From positions 1 through 5,669 of the forward strand of contig JAYVSZ010000024.1 in the NCBI GenBank assembly GCA_043774925.1: 5,669 bases of DNA, read 5' to 3'. The notes beneath the pieces were generated by a model. The model was not told where the DNA came from. It was given only the letters and a program-made list of their open reading frames with translations, and searched no databases. Each line of letters begins with the position of its first letter. Position 1 is the first letter of the stretch. The stretch is from JAYVSZ01 sp043774925 (GTDB taxonomy: Bacteria > Pseudomonadota > Gammaproteobacteria > Burkholderiales > Methylophilaceae). The position numbers and the translations under genes are program-made. This document shows positions 1-5,635 of the stretch, in pieces.

Positions 1-83
1 CAGCAACAGAATAGTTTTAATTGGACGATACGGCTTAAACGGCATGCCTAAGCGTTCTTAATCAACTCTCAAAGGAGAAAAAA
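1..83 (+). promoter_or_regulatory. rpmI leader and ribosome binding site
   Basis: This stretch precedes rpmI. None of the three forward frames reads like the C-terminus of IF3 (infC), the usual upstream neighbour, so it is treated as leader or spacer. It ends with a strong Shine-Dalgarno AAAGGAG (71-77) six bases before the ATG at 84. A small imperfect stem can be drawn: GCTTA (33-37) with TAAGC (49-53), enclosing GG/CC pairs (41-42 with 47-48). In enterobacteria L20 represses rpmI-rplT translation through a structured leader. Whether this short stem takes part in such control is a guess. Confidence 0.35.
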
Positions 84-281
84 ATGCCAAAAATGAAAAC
101 AAAGAGCAGCGCCAAAAAGCGCTTTAAGTTCTTAGGAAACGGCAAAGTGAAGCGTACGCATTCACATTTACGCCATATCTTAACGAAGAAAACCACCAAG
201 CAAAAACGTAAATTGCGCGGCACTTCGATCATCTCACCAACAGACGTCAAACGCGTTCGCGCCATGATGCCAACAAGATAA
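84..281 (+). CDS. rpmI: 50S ribosomal protein L35 (bL35)
   Basis: This gene encodes bL35, a small basic protein of the large ribosomal subunit that packs against 23S rRNA. The 65-residue length is the normal family size. The start MPKMKTKSSAKKRFK and the internal LRHILTKK (residues 29-36) are family hallmarks, and the protein is rich in Lys and Arg throughout. The ATG at 84 has a strong Shine-Dalgarno (AAAGGAG, 71-77) six bases upstream. The gene is followed after ten bases by rplT, whose own Shine-Dalgarno overlaps this stop codon, so the two are co-transcribed and probably translationally coupled. Nothing is unusual in the sequence. Confidence 0.97.
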   Translation: MPKMKTKSSAKKRFKFLGNGKVKRTHSHLRHILTKKTTKQKRKLRGTSIISPTDVKRVRAMMPTR

Positions 282-291
282 GGAGACCGAT

Positions 292-651
292 ATGCCTAGA
301 GTAAAACGTGGTGTCACGGCCAGAGCCCGTCACAAAAAAGTATTAAAAGCCGCTAAAGGTTATCGCGGTCGTCGTAAAAACGTTTACCGCGTCGCCAAGC
401 AAGCGGTAATGAAAGCGGGTCAATATGCTTACCGTGACCGCCGTCAGAAAAAACGTCAATTCCGCACTTTGTGGATTGCGCGTATTAACGCGGGTGCACG
501 TGAGTGCGGTTTGACTTATAGCCGCTTTATGAATGGCTTGAAAAAAGCTGCTGTTGAAGTGGATCGTAAAGTATTGGCAGATTTAGCGGTTTTTGATAAA
601 GCTGCATTTGGTCAATTTGTAGAAATTGCAAAAAAAGCAATCGCTGCCTAA
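292..651 (+). CDS. rplT: 50S ribosomal protein L20 (bL20)
   Basis: This gene encodes bL20, which binds 23S rRNA early in assembly of the large subunit; in several bacteria it also represses its own operon by binding the leader mRNA. The 119-residue length is normal. The N-terminal half is a long basic extension (MPRVKRGVTARARHKK, then GYRGRRKNVYR at residues 23-33). The globular C-terminal half carries FRTLWIARINAGAR (57-70) and YSRFMNGLKKA (76-86), all typical of the family. The ATG is set by AAGGAG (280-285), which overlaps the rpmI stop codon. A strong intrinsic terminator begins eight bases after the stop, so rplT is the last gene of its transcription unit. Confidence 0.98.
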   Translation: MPRVKRGVTARARHKKVLKAAKGYRGRRKNVYRVAKQAVMKAGQYAYRDRRQKKRQFRTLWIARINAGARECGLTYSRFMNGLKKAAVEVDRKVLADLAVFDKAAFGQFVEIAKKAIAA

Positions 652-659
652 GTTGTAGA

Positions 660-695
660 TAATAAAAAAAGAGGCTTAGGCCTCTTTTTTTATTA
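660..695 (+). terminator. Rho-independent terminator after rplT
   Basis: A perfect hairpin has the GC-rich core GAGGC (671-675), loop TTAG (676-679) and GCCTC (680-684). It is extended by seven A:T pairs (664-670 with 685-691) and further weak pairs outside. The A tract before and the T tract after the core mean it could end transcription from either direction. It separates the rpmI-rplT unit from pheS. Confidence 0.93.
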
Positions 696-707
696 CTAAT
701 TCAAGCG

Positions 708-736
708 TTTAAGTAAAAAATCTCAAGGTTTAAGAT
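708..736 (+). promoter_or_regulatory. possible pheS promoter
   Basis: A promoter is expected between the terminator at 660-695 and pheS at 748. The best pair I see is TTTAAG (708-713) and TAAGAT (731-736) with a 17-base spacer. The match to the sigma-70 consensus is modest (3/6 and 4/6). A start about seven bases further on would leave a 5' leader of only a few bases, and no Shine-Dalgarno is visible before pheS. An alternative -10 is TAAAAT at 736-741. Confidence 0.28.
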
Positions 737-747
737 AAAATAAAAGC

Positions 748-1731
748 ATGACTGATTTAAATCACTTAATAGCCGAAGCGCAAACTGATTTTGCGGCTTG
801 TGCGGATATGCCCGCGTTAGAAAATGCCAAAGCGAAGTATTTAGGCAAAACTGGCTCACTCACCGATGCACTAAAAGGCTTGGGCAAACTATCCGCAGAA
901 GAGCGTCCAGCCGCAGGCGCGGCCATTAACGTGGTCAAGCAAAGCGTGGAAGCTGCGCTCACCGCGCGTCGTGAGGCGATTTTAGGCGCAGCGCAATCGC
1001 AGCAACTGGCGAGCGAATCAATTGATGTCACGCTGCCTGCGCGCGCCCAATCCACGGGCGGTTTGCACCCCGTCACACTTACTTTGCGCCGCATTGAAGC
1101 ATTATTCCATTCGATAGGTTTTGATGTGGCCACGGGCCCAGAAATTGAAACTGACTTTTACAATTTCACTGCGTTAAATATCCCTGAAAATCACCCTGCG
1201 CGCGCCATGCACGATACGTTTTATGTGAATGATGCCAATGTATTGCGCACGCATACTTCGCCAGTACAAATTCATTATATGGAAGATAAGGCACCGCCGC
1301 TCAAGATTATCGCGCCAGGCCGTGTTTACCGTGTGGATTCTGATGCAACGCATTCGCCTATGTTTCACCAAGTAGAAGGATTGTGGGTAGATGAAAATAT
1401 TAGTTTTGCCAATTTAAAAGGCGTGGTGCAAGATTTCTTGCAAAAATTCTTTGAGCGCGATGACTTAACCGTGCGGTTTAGACCTTCGTTTTTCCCGTTT
1501 ACCGAGCCTTCCGCCGAGATGGATATGAGCTGGAACGGCGGCTGGTTGGAGATTGGCGGCTGCGGCATGGTGCATCCAGAAGTGTTTAAACACGTGAACA
1601 TTGATAGTGAAAAATACCGTGGTTTTGCTTTTGGTTTAGGCGTAGAGCGGCTTGCTATGTTACGTTACGGCGTGAATGATTTGCGTCATTTCTTTAATAA
1701 TGACTTACGCTTTTTAAGTCAATTCAAATAA
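748..1731 (+). CDS. pheS: Phenylalanine--tRNA ligase alpha subunit
   Basis: PheS is the catalytic subunit of the cytoplasmic alpha2beta2 phenylalanyl-tRNA synthetase. It activates phenylalanine with ATP and charges tRNA-Phe. The 327-residue length equals that of the E. coli protein. Residues 1 to about 95 form the N-terminal tRNA-contacting coiled coil. The class II catalytic core follows: motif 1 around HPVTLTLRRIE (107-117), motif 2 from GRVYRVDSDATHSPMFHQ (191-208), the FRPSFFPFTEPSAE stretch, GCGMVHP, and motif 3 GFAFGLGVERLAMLRYG (292-308). Ala294 in motif 3 is the conserved residue lining the amino-acid pocket. The ATG at 748 has no clear Shine-Dalgarno, but the sequence MTDLNHLIAEAQ fits the family start. 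pheT follows after 17 bases. Confidence 0.98.
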   Translation: MTDLNHLIAEAQTDFAACADMPALENAKAKYLGKTGSLTDALKGLGKLSAEERPAAGAAINVVKQSVEAALTARREAILGAAQSQQLASESIDVTLPARAQSTGGLHPVTLTLRRIEALFHSIGFDVATGPEIETDFYNFTALNIPENHPARAMHDTFYVNDANVLRTHTSPVQIHYMEDKAPPLKIIAPGRVYRVDSDATHSPMFHQVEGLWVDENISFANLKGVVQDFLQKFFERDDLTVRFRPSFFPFTEPSAEMDMSWNGGWLEIGGCGMVHPEVFKHVNIDSEKYRGFAFGLGVERLAMLRYGVNDLRHFFNNDLRFLSQFK

Positions 1732-1748
1732 CCTTATCAACATAAACT

Positions 1749-4100
1749 ATGCAATTTTCTGAAAACTGGCTGAGAAGCTTTGTAAATCCCAAACTAACGA
1801 CAGACGAACTCGGTCACGCCTTAACCATGGCGGGCTTGGAGGTTGAAGCGCAGCAAGCTGCTGGCGCGGTGTTTAATAGCGTTGTCATTGGCGAAATCGT
1901 CGAAGCCGCAAAACATCCTGACGCAGACCGTTTGCAAGTGTGCAAAGTGAACGTGGGCAAAGAAACTTTGCAAATCGTGTGCGGTGCTGCAAACGCGCGC
2001 GTTGGTTTAAAAGCGCCATGTGCGCTTGTTGGCGCAGCGCTGCCCGGCATTTCGATTAAACAAGCTAAAGTGCGCGGCGTGGAATCGTTTGGCATGATGT
2101 GCTCGGAAAAAGAGCTGGGTTTGGCAGAAGCCGCGACGGGTTTGTTAGAGCTGCCTGCGGACGCGCCTGTCGGTCAAGATATTCGTGAGTATTTGAGCTT
2201 GAACGACACATTATTTACGCTAAAACTCACACCCAACCGTACAGATTGTTTGAGCGTTTTCGGTATTGCGCGCGATGTGGCGGCGATTACGGGCGCAAGT
2301 CTTAATGCCTCCTCTGGAAGCCGCGTTGATATTGGCTCGCAGACCACCATGCCCGTGCTCATTAATGCGCCGCAAGCTTGTCCTGCCTACTTTGGTCGCG
2401 TGATTGAAGGCGTGAACGCGCAAGCTAAAACGCCAGATTGGATGAAGCAACGCTTGGAGCGCAGCGGCATACGCAGCATTAGCGCGATTGTGGATATTAC
2501 CAATTACGTGCTGCTAGAACTTGGCCAGCCCATGCATGCCTTTGATTTTGATAAGCTAGACATGAACATTGAGGTACGCTTTGCCAAATCGGGCGAGACA
2601 CTCAAGTTGCTTAACGACACGGAAGTGAAGCTGCAAGCCGATGATTTGATCATCGCTGATAAAAATGGCGCGGTTGCGCTAGCGGGCATTATGGGTGGCG
2701 AGCCGACTTCAGTGACTGATACAACCACGAATATTTTCTTGGAAAGCGCATTTTTTACGCCAGATACGATTGCTGGAAAGGCGCGCCGATTGGGCTTAAG
2801 CACGGATTCATCTTACCGATTTGAACGCGGCGTGGATTTTGGCAACACGCAACAAGCGCTTGAGCGTGCGACGGCATTGATTTTGGAAATTTGCGGCGGA
2901 AAAGCTGGCAATGTGACGCAAGCGGTAAGCGTGCTGCCAGCTCGTAACACGGTGAATTTGCGCTACGCACGCTTGCTTTCGGTACTGGGTATTGCCATCA
3001 CAAAAGAAACAGTTGGACAATTATTAAAGCAACTTGGCTTTACGTATCAAGAAAGTGCGGCAGGCTTTGCCGTGCAAGCGCCAACTTACCGTTTTGATAT
3101 TGAGCGTGAAGAAGATTTAATCGAAGAAATCGCGCGTTTACATGGTTACGACAAAATTCCTGCAATTGCACCAACAGCCGCATTAAATATGTTACCTGAG
3201 CCAGAAGCCGCATGGAATAAGGCTGTGCTGGCAGATGCTTTGTGTGCGCAAGGCTACCAAGAAGTGGTGACTTATAGCTTTGTGGAAGAAAGTTGGGAGC
3301 GTGATTTATTGGGAAACACTCATCCAATTGCGCTTAAAAATCCCATCGCCAGCAATATGAACATGATGCGCAGCGGCTTGTGGGGCGGACTTTTAGACGT
3401 GCTCACCTACAATTTGAACCGCAAGCAAGAGCGTGCCATGTTGTTTGAAATCGGCGCGACATATCATCGTGATAAAGATGCTTATGCAGAAGAAACGCGC
3501 ATTGCAGGCCTATTCTACGGCGCTGCGCAGCCTGAGCAATGGAGTGTGGTGGCGCGCGATGTGGATTTTTATGACGTCAAAGCAACCATTGAAACTTTGA
3601 CGCATGGCGAAGCAGAATATCGCCAAGATTCACACCCAGCCTTGCATCCAGGCCAATCCGCGCGCGTGTATATGCGCGGTAAAGCCATTGGCTGGCTGGG
3701 CAAATTGCATCCAAAATGGCAGCAACATTATAATTTGGCAAAAAGTACGTTTGTTTTCGAGCTAGAAGCCGCGCCCTTATTGGCTGCCAGCGTGCCAAAA
3801 TATGCGGAAGTTTCCAAATTTTTAGCTGTGCGTCGCGACATTGCCGTGGTCGTGGATGACAATCTGCCCGTTCAGGCTATTCTCGATGCGGTGAAAAGTG
3901 CTAAGATTCCTTTGTTGCAAGAAATGCAATTATTTGATGTTTACCAAGGAAAAGGTATCGCGGAAAATAAAAAAAGCCTTGCATTTCTTATACTTATGCA
4001 AGATACTCATAAAACTTTGGTAGACATTGAAGCAGAAGCCGCAATGGCGCAATTGCTCAAACTACTCGAAAATCAATTTGATGCAGCAATACGAAATTAA
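1749..4100 (+). CDS. pheT: Phenylalanine--tRNA ligase beta subunit
   Basis: PheT is the large, non-catalytic partner of PheS. It binds tRNA-Phe and edits mischarged Tyr-tRNA-Phe. At 783 residues it is of normal full length (E. coli 795). Domains in order: an N-terminal segment starting MQFSENWLRSFVNP; an OB-fold tRNA-binding domain (about 45-150, with HPDADRLQVCKV at 56-67); the B3/B4 editing domain (about 210-390, with GQPMHAFDFDKL at 259-270 and GIMGG at 313-317); the B5 domain ending RFDIEREEDLIEEIARLHGY (448-467); a degenerate class II core (about 480-680); and the C-terminal ferredoxin-like anticodon-binding domain (about 689-782, with VRRDIAVVVD at 694-703). No Shine-Dalgarno is evident; the start is chosen by the family N-terminus and the short gap after pheS. 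ihfA follows after 38 bases. Confidence 0.98.
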   Translation: MQFSENWLRSFVNPKLTTDELGHALTMAGLEVEAQQAAGAVFNSVVIGEIVEAAKHPDADRLQVCKVNVGKETLQIVCGAANARVGLKAPCALVGAALPGISIKQAKVRGVESFGMMCSEKELGLAEAATGLLELPADAPVGQDIREYLSLNDTLFTLKLTPNRTDCLSVFGIARDVAAITGASLNASSGSRVDIGSQTTMPVLINAPQACPAYFGRVIEGVNAQAKTPDWMKQRLERSGIRSISAIVDITNYVLLELGQPMHAFDFDKLDMNIEVRFAKSGETLKLLNDTEVKLQADDLIIADKNGAVALAGIMGGEPTSVTDTTTNIFLESAFFTPDTIAGKARRLGLSTDSSYRFERGVDFGNTQQALERATALILEICGGKAGNVTQAVSVLPARNTVNLRYARLLSVLGIAITKETVGQLLKQLGFTYQESAAGFAVQAPTYRFDIEREEDLIEEIARLHGYDKIPAIAPTAALNMLPEPEAAWNKAVLADALCAQGYQEVVTYSFVEESWERDLLGNTHPIALKNPIASNMNMMRSGLWGGLLDVLTYNLNRKQERAMLFEIGATYHRDKDAYAEETRIAGLFYGAAQPEQWSVVARDVDFYDVKATIETLTHGEAEYRQDSHPALHPGQSARVYMRGKAIGWLGKLHPKWQQHYNLAKSTFVFELEAAPLLAASVPKYAEVSKFLAVRRDIAVVVDDNLPVQAILDAVKSAKIPLLQEMQLFDVYQGKGIAENKKSLAFLILMQDTHKTLVDIEAEAAMAQLLKLLENQFDAAIRN

Positions 4101-4104
4101 ATAA

Positions 4105-4133
4105 TATAATTATAGAAAAAGCAGGGCAGGGAG
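4105..4133 (+). promoter_or_regulatory. possible internal promoter and RBS of ihfA
   Basis: The 38-base gap after pheT holds a perfect TATAAT (4105-4110) and then a purine-rich ribosome binding site AGGGAG (4128-4133), five bases before the ATG at 4139. No good -35 lies 16-18 bases upstream of the -10, so the promoter is uncertain. The ribosome binding site is convincing. A dedicated ihfA promoter would fit the separately regulated himA of E. coli, but co-transcription with pheST is equally possible. Confidence 0.35.
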
Positions 4134-4138
4134 CATTT

Positions 4139-4429
4139 ATGACGTTAACGAAGGCGGATTTGGCAGATTTACTGTTTGAGCATGTTGGGCTCAATAAACG
4201 GGAAGCCAAAGATATGGTAGAAGCATTTTTTGAAGAAGTTCGTACCGCGCTAGAAACTGGTGACAGTGTGAAGCTGTCTGGTTTTGGCAATTTTGAATTG
4301 CGTAAAAAATCAGAGCGTCCAGGCCGCAACCCAAAAACGGGTGAAGAAATACCTATTACGGCGCGCCGCGTGGTCACTTTCCACGCCAGCCAAAAACTTA
4401 AAAGCAAAGTTGAAGCGCATTACGCATAG
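4139..4429 (+). CDS. ihfA: Integration host factor subunit alpha
   Basis: This gene encodes the alpha subunit of IHF, a heterodimeric nucleoid protein (partner IhfB) that binds specific sites and bends DNA sharply. It supports sigma-54 promoters, replication initiation and site-specific recombination, including lambda-type integrases. The 96-residue length is normal. The start MTLTKADLADLLFEHVGL, the central VKLSGFGNFELR (44-55) and the beta-arm sequence RPGRNPKTGEEIPITARR (60-77) match IhfA and not HU or IhfB; Pro65 is the residue that intercalates between base pairs. The pheT-ihfA linkage is the standard context for the alpha subunit. AGGGAG at 4128-4133 supports the ATG. The merR-type gene begins 15 bases after the stop. 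Confidence 0.97.
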   Translation: MTLTKADLADLLFEHVGLNKREAKDMVEAFFEEVRTALETGDSVKLSGFGNFELRKKSERPGRNPKTGEEIPITARRVVTFHASQKLKSKVEAHYA

Positions 4430-4444
4430 TTAATCTGAATATTG

Positions 4445-4843
4445 ATGATAGACCAAACTAAAAACACACCATTACCACCGATTCCCGCCAAACGTTATTT
4501 TACGATTGGCGAGGTAAGTGAGCTGTGTGGCGTTAAGCCGCATGTGTTGCGTTACTGGGAGCAAGAGTTTACACAGCTCAAGCCAGTCAAACGTCGTGGC
4601 AATCGTCGTTATTACCAGCATCACGAAGTACTATTAATCCGCAAAATCCGCGAGTTATTGTACGAGCAAGGCTTTACCATCAGCGGCGCACGTAATCGTT
4701 TGGATGGCGCAGAAGACAAGGTTGCAGAAGTGACAACGCCGCAAGCGGTTAAAGTAGCAAGCATATTCGATATGCCAGAAAATTTTGATTTATCTGCATT
4801 CAAAACACAAATTCAAGAAGTCATTCAACTGCTACGCACTTAA
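4445..4843 (+). CDS. MerR-family transcriptional regulator
   Basis: This is a 132-residue DNA-binding protein of the MerR family. The winged helix occupies about residues 17-86: YFTIGEVSELCGVKPHVLRY (18-37) is the helix-turn-helix, RRGNRRYY (50-57) forms the wing, and LIRKIRELLYEQGFTISGAR (64-83) the second helical pair. Residues about 114-131 can form the dimerisation helix. No effector domain is seen, and the single cysteine (C28) lies in the helix-turn-helix, so the metal-sensing pattern of MerR/CueR/ZntR is absent and the signal is unknown. The gene regularly sits behind ihfA in beta- and gammaproteobacteria. I chose the ATG at 4445; an in-frame TTG at 4442 would add one residue, and neither has a clear Shine-Dalgarno. 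A terminator follows 39 bases after the stop. Confidence 0.9.
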   Translation: MIDQTKNTPLPPIPAKRYFTIGEVSELCGVKPHVLRYWEQEFTQLKPVKRRGNRRYYQHHEVLLIRKIRELLYEQGFTISGARNRLDGAEDKVAEVTTPQAVKVASIFDMPENFDLSAFKTQIQEVIQLLRT

Positions 4844-4882
4844 TTTGTGATAGACGAATAAAACGCTAGCTTCAATAAAATT

Positions 4883-4913
4883 AAAAGCGCATTGGTAAGA
4901 CCAGTGCGCTTTT
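4883..4913 (+). terminator. Rho-independent terminator after the merR-type gene
   Basis: A 14-pair hairpin is formed by AAAAGCGCATTGGT (4883-4896) and ACCAGTGCGCTTTT (4900-4913) around the loop AAG, with one G:T pair. It ends in TTTTGCTTT. It closes the pheST-ihfA-merR stretch and directly abuts the tRNA-Pro promoter. The A tract on the left arm could let it act in the reverse direction as well. Confidence 0.9.
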
Positions 4914-4917
4914 GCTT

Positions 4918-4930
4918 TATAATACGCCCT
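4918..4930 (+). promoter_or_regulatory. -10 region of the tRNA-Pro promoter
   Basis: A perfect TATAAT (4918-4923) is followed at once by a GC-rich discriminator (ACGCCCT), the pattern of stable-RNA promoters under stringent control. A -35 box would have to lie within the terminator hairpin (about 4894-4901) and is poorly conserved there. The predicted start is near 4930. Confidence 0.65.
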
Positions 4931-4944
4931 GCGGCAAATGCCGC
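4931..4944 (+). other. hairpin in the 5' leader of pre-tRNA-Pro
   Basis: GCGGC (4931-4935) and GCCGC (4940-4944) form a five-pair stem with an AAAT loop. It would begin at or next to the predicted transcription start and end three bases before the mature tRNA, so nearly the whole leader removed by RNase P would be a hairpin. The stem is seen in the sequence; any function is inference. Confidence 0.45.
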
Positions 4945-4947
4945 GTT

Positions 4948-5024
4948 CGGGGCGTAGCGCAGCCTGGTAGCGTACTTGTCTGGGGGACAAGGGGTCGCAG
5001 GTTCAAATCCTGCCGTTCCGACCA
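4948..5024 (+). tRNA. tRNA-Pro (anticodon GGG)
   Basis: A complete 77-base cloverleaf can be folded. Acceptor stem CGGGGCG (4948-4954) pairs with CGTTCCG (5014-5020), including two G:U pairs. The D stem is GCGC/GCGT (4957-4960, 4970-4973). The anticodon stem is CTTGT/ACAAG (4975-4979, 4987-4991) around the loop CTGGGGG, with anticodon GGG at 4982-4984. The T arm is GCAGG-TTCAAAT-CCTGC (4997-5013). The discriminator is A5021 and CCA is encoded (5022-5024). The tRNA reads CCC and CCU proline codons. It stands alone behind its own promoter, and its 3' end is the apparent integration site of the element to the right. No intrinsic terminator is visible after it. Confidence 0.97.
4997..5024 (+). 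other. probable attachment site (att) of the integrated element
   Basis: The T arm and 3' acceptor strand of the tRNA are the usual crossover region for tyrosine recombinases that use tRNA genes. An integrase remnant lies 67 bases downstream with its C-terminus facing this site, as in lambda-type modules. The tRNA is intact, so the element carried a copy of the tRNA 3' end. The exact core cannot be set because the second copy is not in this window. Confidence 0.55.
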
Positions 5025-5072
5025 AATATATTATATAAATCAGATACTTATAATTTTATGTTGGCTTTGTTT

Positions 5073-5089
5073 TGGGGTGAAATGGGGTG
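5073..5089 (+). repeat. tandem direct repeat TGGGGTG, 10-base period
   Basis: TGGGGTG occurs at 5073-5079 and 5083-5089, one helical turn apart. The repeats lie between the tRNA and the end of the integrase remnant, where lambda-type attachment regions carry arm-type integrase sites. Their short length means chance is possible. Confidence 0.35.
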
Positions 5090-5091
5090 GT

Positions 5092-5576
5092 TTAGGGTTT
5101 TATTGCCAGCAAATTGCCAGCTTTTTGTGTGAACATTTCAACTGCTTTATTTCCTGCTTCGGGAATAGCATCTTTAATAAATTTAGCATAAATGCTCGTG
5201 GTGGTAATGATGCTCGAATGTCCTAGTTGCTTGGCTAGCCAAGGAATAGATTCATCAGCAGTTAGCATCATGCTTGCATAAGTGTGGCGTGTTTGATATG
5301 GCCTTCTGTACCTTACGTTAGCGCGTCTTAATGCGGGCTTCCAGACGCCTTGCCTAATAGGTCTATCGCCAATCCATACTTCATTTGTTTTTGGATTTTG
5401 GAATATTTCTTTATTAGCTAGGTAGGTGTATTGTTTTTGTGCGATTAGAGCTTGCATGGCAGGCTCTAGTATTTTCACTTCTCGCCTGCCTGACTTTAGT
5501 TTTTGTATCTTCAAATTTCTCAGCCGCCTGTGTGAGAGACTTTGTTATTCTAATTACATTTCTGCGCCAGTTGTAA
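5092..5576 (-). pseudogene. tyrosine recombinase/phage integrase, frameshifted and 5'-truncated
   Basis: This is the C-terminal catalytic part of a lambda-type tyrosine integrase that would have excised or inserted the element at tRNA-Pro. The minus-strand frame from 5514 to 5092 encodes SGRREVKILEPAMQAL, then YQTRHTYASMML with the second catalytic Arg (5287-5289; Tyr replaces the common first His of HxxR), LGHSS with the catalytic His, and TSIYAKFI with the nucleophile Tyr. Upstream, the family sequence continues in another frame: 5495-5575 reads YNWRRNVIRITKSLTQ and then AAEKFEDTKTK, joining SGRRE after one extra base near 5494. This junction restores the family motif TKTKSGRR, so a one-base insertion is the simplest reading. 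Beyond about 5576 the homology stops; the arm-binding domain, core-binding domain and first catalytic Arg are missing. An open frame alone would begin with TTG at 5514, with no sign that it is expressed. Confidence 0.85.
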
Positions 5577-5609
5577 TGGTCTAGTCTAACGCAACACTTT
5601 CTTAGAGGC

Positions 5610-5630
5610 TATAATCAACTTTAAGAGGTG
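5610..5630 (+). promoter_or_regulatory. -10 box and RBS of the partial gene at the right edge
   Basis: TATAAT at 5610-5615 is a perfect -10, with no convincing -35 at the usual distance. AAGAGGTG (5623-5630) is a good Shine-Dalgarno five bases before the ATG at 5636. Confidence 0.5.
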
Positions 5631-5635
5631 TAAAA

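Noticed and set aside
1..60. Possible 3' end of infC
   Set aside because: infC is the expected neighbour, but no frame in these bases shows the typical IF3 C-terminus, so no partial CDS is called.
762..1133. Minus-strand 123-residue open frame inside pheS
   Set aside because: It is antisense to the coiled-coil and motif 1 region of an unmistakable pheS, with no ribosome binding site or family features.
4057..4407. Minus-strand 116-residue open frame opposite ihfA
   Set aside because: It is antisense to ihfA, which is certain from its sequence; the composition is that of a shadow frame.
4840..5025. Minus-strand 61-residue open frame (VGTAGFEPATPCPPDKYATR...)
   Set aside because: This is the antisense translation of tRNA-Pro, a frequent spurious protein in databases.
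4912..5226. Forward 104-residue open frame across the tRNA
   Set aside because: Its N-terminal part (GVAQPGSVLVWGTRG...) is a translation of tRNA-Pro itself, and the rest is antisense to the integrase relic; a well-known type of false gene.
5495..5608. Programmed ribosomal frameshift producing a full integrase
   Set aside because: There is no slippery heptamer at the junction, and the upstream frame also loses integrase similarity at 5576, so a disabling mutation is the better explanation.
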